From the NCBI GenBank assembly GCA_963924555.1, contig OZ004591.1, positions 5,580,001 to 5,644,000 on the forward strand: DNA of 64,000 nucleotides. Direction: 5' to 3'. Within the stretch, counting starts at the first letter, position 1, and the number at the start of each line of letters is the position of its first letter. A program made the position numbers and the translations under genes. This document shows positions 12,301 through 24,900 of the stretch, piece by piece. The notes beneath the pieces were generated by a model, which was not told where the DNA came from, ran no database searches, and saw nothing but the letters and a program-made list of their open reading frames with translations. Origin of the DNA: Crambe crambe. Taxonomy: Eukaryota; Porifera; Demospongiae; Poecilosclerida; Crambeidae.

Positions 12301-13535
12301 ATTATGAGCATTTCGGTGGCTATACAGCCTGTATGGGAGTTGTATGCCCTTCGGTGGGTCGATACGCCCTTGAATATACATAGTAGGACAATGCTAGTAT
12401 AATCTATGACTCCATCAACATGACCATACACAAGACTATGACAGTGGACAACACCCTTTGACCCCGTATGGCGGGAACTATAACAATGAGGCGACTTCCA
12501 TATAGTGGGTAAAGGGTCAGCACAAAACATACTAGAGCCATAATGGGCTCAACAACATAAGATACAGTATGTACATAGTATAGGTGTGGCAACTTGAGAC
12601 TGATTTTTGACTATCTGATTTAGTCATGGGATGAGTTCTCCATTATTACAACCTGTGGTGGATAATAAGATTGCATACTAACCGACCTTGCTTCATACAT
12701 GAAGGGTCTTTCAGTGATGAGTAAAATGCTTTGATATACAAGATGGAGTGAGGGAGGGGTTCTGAGTGTGAAGCACAGGTTACCATACCATACATGGCTT
12801 TCCCTTAGTGACCAGATCAAGTCTGACAAGTGCATGGAGTTATAGCACATGCTCTAAATGGTAACATCATCACAACATGTACAATCACTAGCAATGGATG
12901 ATGTTGGAAGATTTCAGTACCACTTTCCTCTTTATGAAGTCACAAGGAGGAAAGGAGAGAGTTTTGGTTAAATACGCATTATCAAAACGAAAGGAGGAAA
13001 GGAGAGGAGAGATTATTAGGGTATTGGCTAATATTAAACACCATTCCATTATTAGGGACAAACTTCAGTGGTATTATAAAGAAGGTTCACAAAGATTGTT
13101 CACATTTTACAAAGTGTTCTTTATGGATGACTCAACCATACAGCTATAGGGTACATATATCACTGACTGACCAAAGGGGGTTCACATGCAACCTGTGAAC
13201 AATACTAGTTACATCACTGAACTTGTAAGGGATTGGTCGGTGGTTTAGGGAAACAGTGGATCACTAGAAGAGATACAATAGGATGGATAATTCACTCGTG
13301 ATAAATATGAACTCACCAAGACAATCAAGAGAATATGCAGTTATGTAGTTTTGAAGACTCTACCACTTCTGCTTCATGAGATGGATATTGACATCTTGAG
13401 GTACAGCTGGTTCACACACTGCACACTAACCTTCATATAAAGAGAAAGTCATCATAAAGAGACAAAGAAACCACACACTCAACAGTGTCACATAGTACAG
13501 TGGTCATTACCATAACATACACAATCACGTACATA
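9301..13535. repeat. Segmentally duplicated satellite block (family R-C/R-D)
   Basis: 9301-12290 is near-collinear with 57370-60290. 12600-13535 is collinear with 42790-43725 and partly with 50870-51760. The block is built from a degenerate repeat whose core is GTGGGTAAAGGGTCATCAC followed by CATAACATACACA and GGACCATGATAGTAATGGAC. A G homopolymer lies at about 9711-9719. Short minus-strand frames (for example 11254-11481 and 11565-11915) recur in other copies and follow from the repeat. No gene is supported. Confidence 0.65.
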
Positions 13536-13536
13536 A

Positions 13537-13846
13537 TAAGGGAAAAAGCATTTCGTGAAATGAAAAAAAGATGTAGGGATGACCACTGCTCAAAAAAGTA
13601 AGGAAACAAGAAGGATGGAAATGGGATCAATCTTTGTTCTGTATATCCAGCCAACAATCCCTACATATACACACATTACTACACTATAATCTGAAGTTAC
13701 CTGACGTATATGTAGGGATTGTTGGCTGGATATACAGAACAAAGATTGATCCCATTTCCATCCTTCTTGTTTCCTTACTTTTTTGAGCAGTGGTCATCCC
13801 TACATCTTTTTTTTCATTTCACGAAATGCTTTTTCCCTTACTTGTT
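13537..13846. repeat. Long inverted repeat (hairpin) within the element
   Basis: The left arm (about 13537-13673) reads through GCATTTCGTGAAATGAAAAA and ends near CAACAATCCCTACATATA. The right arm (about 13705-13846) is its near-perfect reverse complement. The loop is about 30 bp. The arm contains the TAGGGATGAC motif. A related, more diverged hairpin lies at 29560-29840. Confidence 0.85.
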
Positions 13847-14337
13847 CCTGGTCTTTTTTCCTATCTTTTATGGTTTTAGCTATGATTAGAGTTCATTCTT
13901 CTATGTGTATGCAGGGACAGATGAAAGAAGTTCTCCAATAGCATACCAGCCCAATCATTTATCGAGTCAAGGTGTTGTGTTGTTGAGCCATACTTGGAGG
14001 TCGAAGATGCTGAAATAGAGTCTACCGTGGTGAATCTAAATCCCCGAATCGATACAGTAGTCTATCATCAGCTAGAGCTAGCTAGCTAGCTAGCTAGAGA
14101 CAGCTGAGTAATATTATGATTTCGAATAATTGGATATTCAAATACATGCGCATGCGTATTATAGAAAAGATGGCTTCCTAATTGAATTAGTCGAGTGCTG
14201 TGCTCCATAGTGTCTCCTTTTTCATCGACTCTTTCGAGGATCAACGAGTAGAAAAGATCGTAGTTGGTAGAATTTGGAGTGGATTTGTCCAGAAATCATG
14301 GCTGTAGCTTGAGTGGTTCGAGAGATATGGTTGTCTA

Positions 14338-14338
14338 A

Positions 14339-14379
<41 letters not shown>

Positions 14380-14380
14380 G
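14338..14380. repeat. AAT trinucleotide microsatellite
   Basis: About 13 uninterrupted AAT/ATA units. A shortened run of the same triplet precedes the third copy of the tandem unit near 14862, so the microsatellite is part of the element. Confidence 0.95.
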
Positions 14381-15110
14381 AGAAGAAGAAGAATATAGCG
14401 ATTTACCTGCTTGCCGTATTTCTGAAACGGTAAGCTCCCTGGTCCTGAAACTTGGTCTGCACATTGTAGTAGGCTCTAGTAGGCTGGATAATCATTCACA
14501 GTAGCTTTTGTTAGGTCTAAGTGGGAGAACTAGAATTTCACTTTAGTATTAGTCTATAGGCGGCGCGCGCGGCCGTCCGAGTCATCCCTACATAGAGAGT
14601 GCTACCGCACTCTCTGATAGAGAAGAAGAAGAATATAGCGATTTACCTGCTTGCCGTATTTCTGAAACGGTAAGCTCCCTGGTCCTGAAACTTGGTCTGC
14701 ACATTGTAGTAGGCTCTAGTAGGCTGGATAATCATTCACAGTAGCTTTTGTTAGGTCTAAGTGGGGGAACTGGAATTTCACTTTTGTATTAGTCTATAGG
14801 CGGCGCGCGCGGCCGTCCGAGTCATCCCTACGTACATAGAGAGTGCTACCGCACTCTCTGATAATAATAATAGAGAAGAAGAAGAATATAGCGATTTACC
14901 TGCTTGCCGTATTTCTGAAACGGTAAGCTCCCTGGTCCTGAAACTTGGTCTGCACATTGTAGTAGGCTCTAGTAGGCTGGATAATCATTCACAGTAGCTT
15001 TTGTTAGGTCTAAGTGGGAGAACTAGAATTTCACTTTAGTATTAGTCTATAGGCGGCGCGCGCGGCTGTCCGAGTCATCCCTACATAGAGAGTGCTACCG
15101 CACTCTCTGA
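14380..15110. repeat. Three tandem copies of a ~245-bp unit
   Basis: Each unit starts with AGAGAAGAAGAAGAATATAG (near 14380, 14620 and 14871). Each ends with a short hairpin AGAGAGTGCTACCGCACTCTCT preceded by a CG-rich GGCGGCGCGCGCGGC run and GTCATCCCTAC. The copies are nearly identical, implying recent amplification. Part of the unit is recognisable in reverse at 28460-28620. Confidence 0.9.
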
Positions 15111-17470
15111 TATAGTAGGACCATGATAGTAATGGACAACACCCTGTGACTCCATTAGGGTGGGTAAAGGGTCATACAAACTAGGACCGGCTGTGTGACT
15201 GGTAAAAAATAATCATCATAATCTTATAGTGGGTAAAGGATCACCACTATTATAAGAGTACACACATGAAGAGCGATGGGATTTGCTCCTCTTATGATAG
15301 TAATGAAGCAACTCCCTCATTGTGTGTAAAGGGTCATCTACATTCAGTGACTCCATGGGTAAAATAGAGATCATGAGAGATTGCTCACTAAAAAGTACAC
15401 CATTACACAGACTCCTCCCATGACCTCTCTGATGGTGGTAAGGGTATTCACTATAACACACTATAATTTGCAGTGTGACTTCATCATGCATGACTACACA
15501 CAGGACCAGTCAACTACATAGTAGGACACACTATGTAAGAGGGGGTGGGGCATGGTGTGGCTAAAATATCTTAAACCATAAAGTTTTGATTACCTCGTAC
15601 ATCTCAGGAGCCGCTGGTTGGAATCAGCTCATTTTTTGTATGCAGCTTTCATAAGATCAATGTAATAGTTGGTTTTTGAAATTCATAAAACTCAATGTTA
15701 TGTTGTAGAATACAGATAAAAAGTTGTCGTAAATCAGGCATTTTTCATAGCACCCACGAAAATTAGGCAATTTTTTTAAATATTTGGTGTGTGTGGTAGT
15801 GAAATGGTACTGTATAGCTTGCTTATTGCTGCTCTAAACAGCTCTGGAGTTATACTCCCCTAGCAACCATGTGTGGTCGTTAAAGGGGAAGTTCCCTTAA
15901 GGGGAGGGAGACCCTATAACTCACTGAGGTGAATAGGTACAGCCAGTACACTAACCTTTGTATAAAGAATGTCATAAAGAGACAAAGAAACCACTCACTC
16001 AACAGTGTCACATAGAACAGTTAGTGGTCTACTGGGATTTACTCATGAATCTATCATGGTGGGTAAAGGGTTTTATGCTAACTTAACATGATAACAGAGT
16101 GTGACTTAGTTCCTAACAACCAAGTGACTCTCTCACAGTGCAGGGCTACAGATAACAAGTCATTTCCTACCAAATTTCAGACTTTTCCTTCATGGAAGAT
16201 CTCTACTATAACATACACAATCATGCCACACTCCCATGGTAATATGAAAACTCTCTTATGATGGAATAGTGACTAAAGAACAATCTTTATAGTGGACAAC
16301 ACTGGGCATCTGGTAAAGGGTAATTACTATAACACACATATCAATCTCCCAAGCACGCACGTGTGTGTGCAAGCAGAAAGGGCCTTGAATGGTAGGTAAA
16401 GGGTGGACATTATATTAAGATAACCCTTAACAATTACACCTGTGATTTACCAGTGACCTTACATGTTTCAGAGCATCTTTCAAGGTCACACATTAGATAA
16501 CTCAGTGAATCACACCTGTGACCTTGCATGTGTCACTTCAGATATCCTTTGGAACATCCGTGTTTCACTGTAGCAATTTCAAGGTTACTATCTATTTTCT
16601 TAATGATCACACCTGAGACCTTGCATGTGTCACTTCGGAGTTTGAGTGTAATTGCTACAAGTTAAATAATTTTGTAGGTGCTTCACCCCTTTACCTACAC
16701 TCATGCTGGCATATGACTGACCACACAAGCACACCATTTAGGGGGATCTCAAAGCATGACCCGGCCCATAAAAATTTTTCATCATGGATTCTTACAAATT
16801 AATTCAAGCAAGCTTTTTCCAATAACTAAATGCTCAAAAGGTGGTAGCATACCAGTGAAGCCAACACGAGTCCTTCAGATAATTTCCATGCCATATGCCC
16901 CCTTCTGCACACTTCCACATGACCCAGTGTGTGTGCCAATAGTTCTGTAAATCACCTATCAAAAATTCTTGCTCTGCCATTAAATATCGGGTAATTTACA
17001 ATACTTTCATTCCATTGGTTGGTAAAGGGTTGAAAAGCAAGCTGTTCCAACATCTGAAAAATGGTGGGGCCGATAGTCAAGTCAAATGAAATAGCTGTCC
17101 AATGAAAAGGCCTCACAGAAGTGTGTTTACCAATGGACATGGTGTACATGATTCAGGTGTTTGGGACAGTGGACTAGGGGAACTTATGTCTCCCCATGCA
17201 CAAAACAAACAATAGAGTATACAATACCAAATAAGGTCATGTGACCTGTAGACACAAGTGTATTCATATGCCACATAAGAGGTTTGTGGTAGAAGGTTAC
17301 ATAATGTAACAAGACCATTGCAGAGACTTCTTTGAGTGTGTTCACACAGTACACAAGAATAGAGGAGATATTATAACAAGCAGTTGTAAGTATGTAAACT
17401 CTTATAGTGCACAATAGAGTACTAACAACTGCAGCTAGGACATGAACTCTGCCAACCAACTCACTAATGG
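15111..17470. repeat. Segmental duplication block (R-A, left half)
   Basis: Collinear with about 43711-46395 except for insertions private to one copy. Includes a block of repeats based on CACCTGTGACCTTGCATGTG (16430-16680). The minus-strand frame at 16952-17149 recurs at 45718-46059 with the same reading. No family is recognised, and the conservation is explained by recent duplication. Confidence 0.65.
16430..16680. repeat. Short tandem repeat with CACACCTGTGACCTTGCATG core
   Basis: Three imperfect units follow one another here. Further units lie at 45300-45540 and 50550-50690. Unit length is about 80-100 bp. No coding. Confidence 0.65.
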
Positions 17471-17700
17471 CAGAGCCGCCGGAAGCAATTTTGAGGTGGT
17501 CAGGCTGAATATGCGCGCGTAAGCGCGCAGAAAAATTTTACTGACCACGCCCACTTTATAACCACACCCGCCTATCTATATTATATTAACGGTTGAACAC
17601 GTGGGCAATTTTTTTAATGTTGACGACCATTACCAATGTTGTTCGATCGACGAGTGGTCCGGTTTTGGCCTGACCAGCCGGAGCGGTTCCGGCGGCCCTG
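17471..17700. mobile_element. 230-bp MITE with 14-bp inverted ends and 5-bp target duplication
   Basis: The left end is CAGAGCCGCCGGAA, and the right end TTCCGGCGGCCCTG is its reverse complement with one mismatch. The element is flanked by AATGG at 17466-17470 and 17701-17705. Two paralogous blocks (near 46395 and 53975) carry the empty site, CTAATGGTCACTCTCC, with one AATGG. The interior has GC-rich hairpin pieces (GCGCGCGTAAGCGCGC) and no open frame. CAG(A/G)GCC-type ends resemble hAT-like non-autonomous elements, though the 5-bp duplication leaves the superfamily open. Confidence 0.9.
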
Positions 17701-19323
17701 AATGGTCACTCTCCTTCACATATTAAGGGTATTGATAGTGACACCTAATGACACTGAACCATAATTATGAGAGCTGATGGTGATTTCTCATTCATAAATA
17801 ATAACTTGTATATACCCACAGGGATTCCACTCAGATGAGAAGAGGTACTGGAATAGGTTTTTCAATTAATGAGAATGAGCATGAAGTTAGGAACTGAATT
17901 GTGACATACAATGAGCACAGAAGGAAAATGGAACTACGCACACTCGTCCATAATGCACCATGTCCACGAGTGCAAAGGTCAAACAAGCTATACCGCAGAT
18001 GATGGCTAGGGAGAAAGCATGCATCTAGTTCAGCCACTACTCACTTAACTCATCTCAATTCTACACCAGTCAACACCTCAAGAATAGCAACAGATATGTA
18101 TCCATGTAATATTGAATTTTAGAACTGGTGCCTGAAGTTTGACCGAGTGAAATGAGTTTTAGTGTTGTATCACAGGTCTATGGATCACTAGGTTCATCCC
18201 TGGAGTGTTTCCTCTATGAATCTAGATGCCATACATACCTTAGAGCAAGCATTGTGGGTGGAGCTTGGAATGACACGTAACAAGTATGAGATGAAGTCCC
18301 TCAGTGGCACAGAATGTGGTGTGGTCAGTGCTGCACATAGACATATGGTAATTATTCCAGCATACCCTAGCACCAGGGACTCTTTCTCTTGAGCATGGGG
18401 GAGAAGTTGTTAATTAAGGAGATGATTGCAGTCCCTTTTAAGTATACCAATGCCTGGTGGATCAAATAACTCCACACTAAGCAGGAACTAGCCTCTCTAC
18501 ACACTTTCAAGTAGCAATCTAGACTTACCTGATGTGGATCCTAGCCAGATTTCTCCGTCTGTCTACGGTTCAGACGACGATGATCAAGTTTTCGTTCACA
18601 ATAATTTCCCTATTTAGAGCGCAGGGGCCGGGGATGGGTAGCACCGCCCACCGACTTGGGGGTACCCGATCGTGAGCGAGCGTGGCCTAATCCATCTATC
18701 CTAAGAAGAAAGCCTCTTTGGTATGGAGTTGATAGTTCTGAGGTCAACCAAGTAGAACTGGAAAAGTCCTAAGTGTCAGATGGCTGAGGTCCCTTGACTT
18801 TTGAGTGATCTCTCTAAGAAGAGTTATGAAAGTAAATCTTCAAGGTCAGCAGTAGATCCTATTCAGACTACTAAATAATTTCATCTGGTGTGTTGTACTC
18901 TAGGTGTAATAATGTATTGGCTCTCAGCAGGGTCAAAGGTCACTTGATAGCATGAGCAGGATTATTTGCTTCCCTGTTTGACTATGCTGCATTTTACCAG
19001 CAATGTTCCCCACACCCATTCTTCATTGTTTAGAGCTCTCAATGCTGCCCTGATTAAGTAGGTTTGTCTTAATGATTGCAGTGATGTGTATGGATGCCAA
19101 ACAGAAGGAGAGGTTGCCCATGCCATGCCATTGATAGTTCTCTATACATGAACACTATAGCCATGGGGTCAAAGGTCAAAGGAGTAGTGGCCATACCAGG
19201 CCAAGTAGTATTCCACCAATTATGAAGCCAGTCAGTGTATAAGATAAATGTTCTTAGTGACTCTCCACTATATTAGGAAAGACCTCACAAGTCAGATGGG
19301 GCCCATAACATTTTGTACTGTAG
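17701..19323. repeat. Segmental duplication block (R-A, right half) with SUCLA2 exon remnant
   Basis: Collinear with 46396-47952 and 53975-55525. Near 19078-19140 the sequence GATTGCAGTGATGTGTATGG followed by ATGCCAAACAGAAGG matches the acceptor and start of the SUCLA2 exon at 20805 with internal deletions. A relic of a later exon therefore lies upstream of earlier exons. An open frame near 18219-18390 is shared by all three copies but matches nothing I know. Confidence 0.6.
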
Positions 19324-21704
19324 GTGGTCCAGCTGTAATCAAGACAGGTATTCTCTGGTGGAGGGGCAAAGGTCACTTTGATAATGCTCTTCAAGGTAGA
19401 ATTAAATTATTTGTGAAATTGTCGAGATGACCTGGTTAGTGATTCAACACTATTCATGTTTCATTAGTGCTGAGGAAATAGAAAGTCTAGCATTCCAAAT
19501 GTTGGGCCGAAAGCTCGTAACCAAACAGACGGGATCAAAAGGAAGAAAATGTGATAAGGTAAGTAAGCAAGCCCCTCCCCTTCCATAATGGATTAGCTAT
19601 GGTCATTGCAGTACAAACTTGTGTTATTACCCATATTGCCTCTACATATTGTACTGTGAACAACTGCCAAACTTAACTGTGGGTATTTTGTATGAATGTT
19701 TACAGGTGCTGATAGCTGAAAAAATGAAAGTTTTATCCGAGTACTATCGTAATGGACAGGGCATTCAGAGTGAGTTATTGAAGATATTTTCATAGCTGAG
19801 AGAAAGAATTAAGTACCCAGTTCCCTAAGCAGACTCTACGAGCTAGTGTATTGTGTCTGTAATGCAGGGTCCATGTATCATTGCCAGTCCCCATGGTGGT
19901 GTCAATATAGAAGAAGTCGCAAGAGACACTCCCTCAGAGATATTCAAGGAAGGCGTGGACATAGAAAATGGTGAGCAAAATTTTTTTTTCATCCTTGTGG
20001 AGACAACTGCCATTCTTATTTTCCACTATAAAAGTTTCATGTTTAGCTTCACAGTTATGAATGAACATAATTATGGCCGTACTCAGGGTTTAATTCAGAA
20101 TTTTGCTTGAGGGGGGTCAAATGCCTAGTAAAAAAAATGGAGGAGGGCAACTATGTGAAATTCTCATTACAAAAGCTAGGGGGGGGCAAGCCATCGTTCA
20201 GAGGGCCCCTTGAAATAAACCCTGGTACTTGAGAATATTTTCATATGTACTTATGCTGTAAAGGAATTGACCTGATACTTCATCTGATATACGATGTGGC
20301 AGTTTATAGCATAGTGGTGTAAAATTCATTCCTGATTTTATTTATGTGGATGTTAATGTGCAGGCATGTCCAGAGAGCAAGCATTGAACATGGTTAAGAA
20401 ACTTGGCATTTCTAAAGAATGCATTAATGAAGTGAGTCAGAAATTCTCAAATTATGTAATGGAGATACTTTTGTTTTCCAGGCTGCAGAACAAATACTGA
20501 GTCTGTATAAAATGATGTTGGAGAAGGATGCCACAATGATGGAGATCAATCCCATGGTGGAGGTGCTGGGCTTTTCAGGGCAGAAAAGAGGTGCATAAAA
20601 ATGTCGTATATGAAACAGGGCAGAGGGTGGCATGATGATAAACCTATTTCTATACACGTCTGTCTGTGTAGTAGTCCTGAACAGGCTGCAATTGGGGCTA
20701 GAATTTGCTCCCCTCGTAAACTAGCTTTTGACCAGCATAATAACAATAACCCTTAGAAATTTCTGTCCATTCATCCCCCACTATGTTAATCTTCATGATT
20801 GCAGTGGTGTGTATGGATGCCAAAGTGAACTTTGATGACAATGCCGAGTACAGACAGAAGGACATCTTTTCTCTGAGAGACTAGTATCAGGAAGATCCAC
20901 GTGATGTAGAGGCTGCCCATGCTGGTATTAATTACATCGGCCTCAATGGTTCCATAGGCTGTCTTGGTAAGTTCTTGTAAGCTGTGTTCCCACCTTTAAG
21001 TCAGGACATCTCTCTGATCTGGTCACTCCTTCCTGCTCCCAAAAGCGTCTAATTTATTTATGACCTGTATTGCAGTTAATGGTGCTGGACTAGCCATGGC
21101 TACAATGGACATCATCACACTGCATGGTGGGAACCCTGCAAACTTCCTCGATATTGGAGGTGGGGCTAGTGCAAAAGAAGGTGGTTTTCATATCTTCAAC
21201 AGTGACCGTGATGTGAGTGTGTAATGTAACATCAGAACTAGCTAAGGTCCATGTGACTTCAGTGACCTTTACCATACAAGCTTTTCTTAAGCCCAAGATA
21301 ATGAATCTAGGCTAGCAAGTCTGAGAATAGTTATGTCTATATCAATACTTATTCTACCCTTCCTTGCAGGTCAATGCTATATTTGTCAATATCTTTGGGG
21401 GAATTATTTGCTGTGATGAAATAGCAAAAGGGATCATCGCAGCAGCTTAAGAGAGCAACCTCAGAATACCCATAGTAGTCAGACTCCAAGGTAAGGAAAT
21501 CACTCTACCAGTCGCACTCAATCCCTGTGATAAGACCTCTAAGTAAAACTCTATGTATCCTGATTAGCTACATAGTTGAATCATGGTAACATATAGTCCT
21601 ATTTTTATGTATGTATGTATGTATGTGTGCAGGTTGTTAATGTGTCAAAGATTGCTGAACTAGCACAGGAGGCTTCCATTGGAGTCGACTTTTCTCCACT
21701 CTAA
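19324..21704 (+). pseudogene. SUCLA2: Succinate-CoA ligase (ADP-forming) beta subunit pseudogene
   Basis: Ten exon-like blocks: 19324-19395, 19468-19558, 19706-19769, 19868-19970, 20364-20431, 20482-20590, 20805-20966, 21076-21212, 21370-21490, 21633-21704. They match the family in order: GRGKG-like ATP-grasp segment (here WWRGKGHF), [60 protein letters not shown], and a C-terminal EL.QEA.I.VDF. The functional enzyme makes succinyl-CoA/ATP in the mitochondrial TCA cycle. This copy is broken: TAG at 20882 where the family has Trp, TAA at 21448, an out-of-frame junction after 19769, no N-terminal ATP-grasp exons or transit peptide, and no exon for the segment before the last block. A functional copy is presumably elsewhere in the genome. 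Confidence 0.9.
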
Positions 21705-21947
21705 AACTAGTAGCTAGCAAGACTGTCAAAATTATTATCAGAAATAGTTCATTTTTAGTCTCTTTTGTGTACAGATTGTGCAGTTCACGTGTGCAATCAT
21801 TATGATTTTATGAACTATTATTTATTGTATACAGACAGTACAGTTCATGGGTCCATGTGCAATCATAATAATGCGTGGGTAGTGATTGTTAAGCATTCCA
21901 ATTAAAGCACAGTATGATGGGCGTGGCTCGTTTTGTTTATCTCTGCT

Positions 21948-24900
21948 ATGGCATATGAACCTCTCCCTCGATGGGGTCACTTCTCTTCCCTCGTAGAAGG
22001 AAAACTATTTATGTTCGGAGGATTCGTTGAAGACTTCCGTAATCATAAAGAACTGAAAACAACAATTAACTCTTACAATTCTTTTAATGAAACTTGGAGT
22101 TTGTTTCATGCAGGTGGATCTCCTCCACTTGGAATATATTATGGTGCAAGTACATCTCTCTCCAATAACTTTTATTGTTTTGGAGGGTTCAATGGTCCAG
22201 ATTATCAGGGTTCCTTACACAAATGGGATTCCTCCACAATGTCATGGAATCAACTAAAGGAACATGAAAATAAAGGACCGATAAAGAAAGCCGCTTGTGC
22301 GATGATCAGTCATAATGAAGAAATCGTGCTGTTCGGTGGGCGTGGGATCCCAACTGGTCCCATCCAGCCGGGATCAAAGTTTATCGTTAATAATAGGTTC
22401 ACTGATGGTAGAGGATGGACCAACGAGTTGCACAGCTTTAACCTCCAAGAAGGTGAGGGAGAATGTTAGGGGTGTAGCTAGTAGGTTAATGAGGTGTGTG
22501 CACACCACTCTACTTCCATGACTTTAAATTTACCCAATAAATGTGGGAGTGGTTATGTCATACTGTACAGAGCACAGAATGAAAGTTGGTTGTTGGTCAA
22601 ATGCTGATCAACTCCATCATTAATTTTAGCATGACAGTAACTTAATGAATGGTCAGTTCATGGGGCAAAAGCAATCATGAATGACCTAGGAAACTGGTAT
22701 CATAACAGGTCAGACCAGTTTTTTAACTGACACTTGACTTACCATAATGTGAGTGCTATTTTGTGCTCTGACTGCACACATACAAGCAGAAAAAGAGAAA
22801 CTGCATGTTTCTTTATGCTTGAAGCAATGTTATAGCAGATGTTATGGGAACTGTTGAAATAGGGTCTAAGTGTAAAACTATAAAGGTTTATGGTCTCACC
22901 CTCTCTTTTCACCACCAGCCCTTATTCATGTATCTCAAAACAAGTCTGTTGCTGCCAAGAATGATGTGACCATTATTGATATGATCACTATGGGGAATAA
23001 GTCATAGGGTGACACTGGAACATGAGCAATTATAGTACATACATCACATGGAGTAGTCAAACAAGAAAAGCATTGATTAACACATGCCATATAGTAACAT
23101 AATAATGTGAATCATCCCAAAGTGCATTTCATGAGATTTCAGATTTATATTTATGGTTCAGTGTTGAGTGTGACAACTATACTATATGGAATTTGTGCAG
23201 GACTCGTAATAACAGTCTGGACGTCATGTGACATTTTCTGGTCATTTTCATTTGTCCTGTCACTTTCTCTGACTAAAATTTCTATTATAACAACTGTTAT
23301 TAGACAATCATATCCAGACAATGATGGAGTGTTATTGCATGCTCCATTTGTGTAGATGTCTATAGTATCAAAATGAACACTTTTCTCCATTTAATGTTAT
23401 TGACTGAGTTGGAGATGACAGCATGGAGTTCCCATGTACATGAACTACATGAAATAATGTAACTCTCATAATTACTTGTTTGTATACAGAACTTTGAGAC
23501 TATACTTTATACAGTCACATGTAACTACACTGACATGCAACACATAATACACATCATTATGTACAGACTCAGGATTACCAATCTTTAATCATCTGACTCT
23601 TACTTCCCCCCAACTCCCTCAGGGACGTGGTCCTCCCCCACTGTCACTGGAACAAGACCCCCTCCCTGTTCTTCCTTCACACTAACAAAGATAAACGAGA
23701 ATACAGCTGTGATGTTCGGAGGGTTCCTACATGGACTTAAGAAAACCAATGATGTGTACATCCTTGACCTGACTAAAATGGTGAGATATCAACATTAGTT
23801 AATAGGAGTGAGTCTGAGTGACCCCCACACTAGTGAGTCAGTTGAGAGATTTCTACTATATAATTATTTATATATTTATATGTTTCGTACGTTCTAACAT
23901 TAATGGTTTTTCTCTGCGACGATCATCTGGTAACATTACATCACATTACATTGCACATGCACAAACTTTTACAACATAATTCAAAACACTTCAGACAGCA
24001 CTGATCACAGATAACATCCTACACAGTAAAAAACAAACAAACCAAAAAACATAATAAACACATGCATAAAATTAAATGTCTATCACACGTACCCGGAGCA
24101 CATGATTTCTTCTCATGGAACCTTTGGTTCACATATCAAATTGAAGCAATCCACATCGATCTTGATCATCAGACTCACCCCAGAATACACTGCATTTCTC
24201 TAGTATATTACACTAATGAAGTAGGTATTTCAGTATGCTCTGGCAGACGTGGTGCACTGACCATTGTAACTAGTTCAGTAAGTCCCATAGCTATAGTGCC
24301 ACCACACTCAGATAAGACAAGGTGAATATAACATCCAAGAATGGGAGGTCAAGTATATAAGTGAATGGAAGATTATATGGCCACAACTATTATCATTATT
24401 AATTTTACATGTTTAGCAAATGATAGAAAAATTAATGTGTCCATAACATACTTAATAATTTACTTGGGACATGAATTTTATAATAGTAATGATAACTGTG
24501 CTTAGTAGGAGGTGAATGATCATGTTCTGCTGATTCTTTTACTACATGAATGATACTGAACCCTCCACCTCCTACTCTATTTCCATGTTATGAGGCTCTC
24601 ATCACTCATGCATAATCATCAGACATTTTGGGGAGTTTATTCATTTATTTCAGCCTTTAAAATTGATCCCTGATGTATAGTGATCGTAATTGTTGTTTTT
24701 TTTTTTCATTTCCAGCACTGGAGCAAACTGGTCCATAAGGAGGGACAACCCTGTCCAGTGGCTAGAATGGCCCATGCTTCTGTCTGCCTTGGTTATGGTG
24801 GAGATCACCCAGAACTCCTCATCACTGGTGGACGAGATGACAATCACAAGGTTTTAAGTGACATGTGGATACTGAATCTGCAGTCAGGGAGGTGGAGGGA

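Larger units (their letters stand above)
13536..15110. mobile_element. 1.57-kb non-autonomous element with a hairpin end and a tandem-repeat end (copy 1)
   Basis: The flanks match an uninterrupted site at about 43711-43725 (CGTACATAATATAGTAGGAC), so this segment is an insertion; a short ATA or TA is shared at both borders. From left to right it holds a long hairpin, about 480 bp of unique DNA, an AAT microsatellite and three copies of a roughly 245-bp unit. The motif TAGGGATGAC recurs at the ends. A related element lies in reverse orientation at about 28390-29845. No transposase is seen. Confidence 0.75.

Noticed and set aside
22918..23007. Short open stretch (LIHVSQNKSVAAKNDVTIID) after an acceptor-like site in Kelch intron 1
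   Set aside because: It ends in a stop, does not resemble a Kelch blade, and skipping it keeps the Kelch frame; I could not assign it.
23107..23355. Hydrophobic frame resembling a two-helix membrane protein
   Set aside because: It lies in Kelch intron 1, has a mirror frame on the other strand and no recognisable motif; AT-rich DNA often translates as hydrophobic residues.
24062..24325. 87-codon frame in Kelch intron 2
   Set aside because: No family recognised, and the next Kelch exon at 24716 continues the blade without it.
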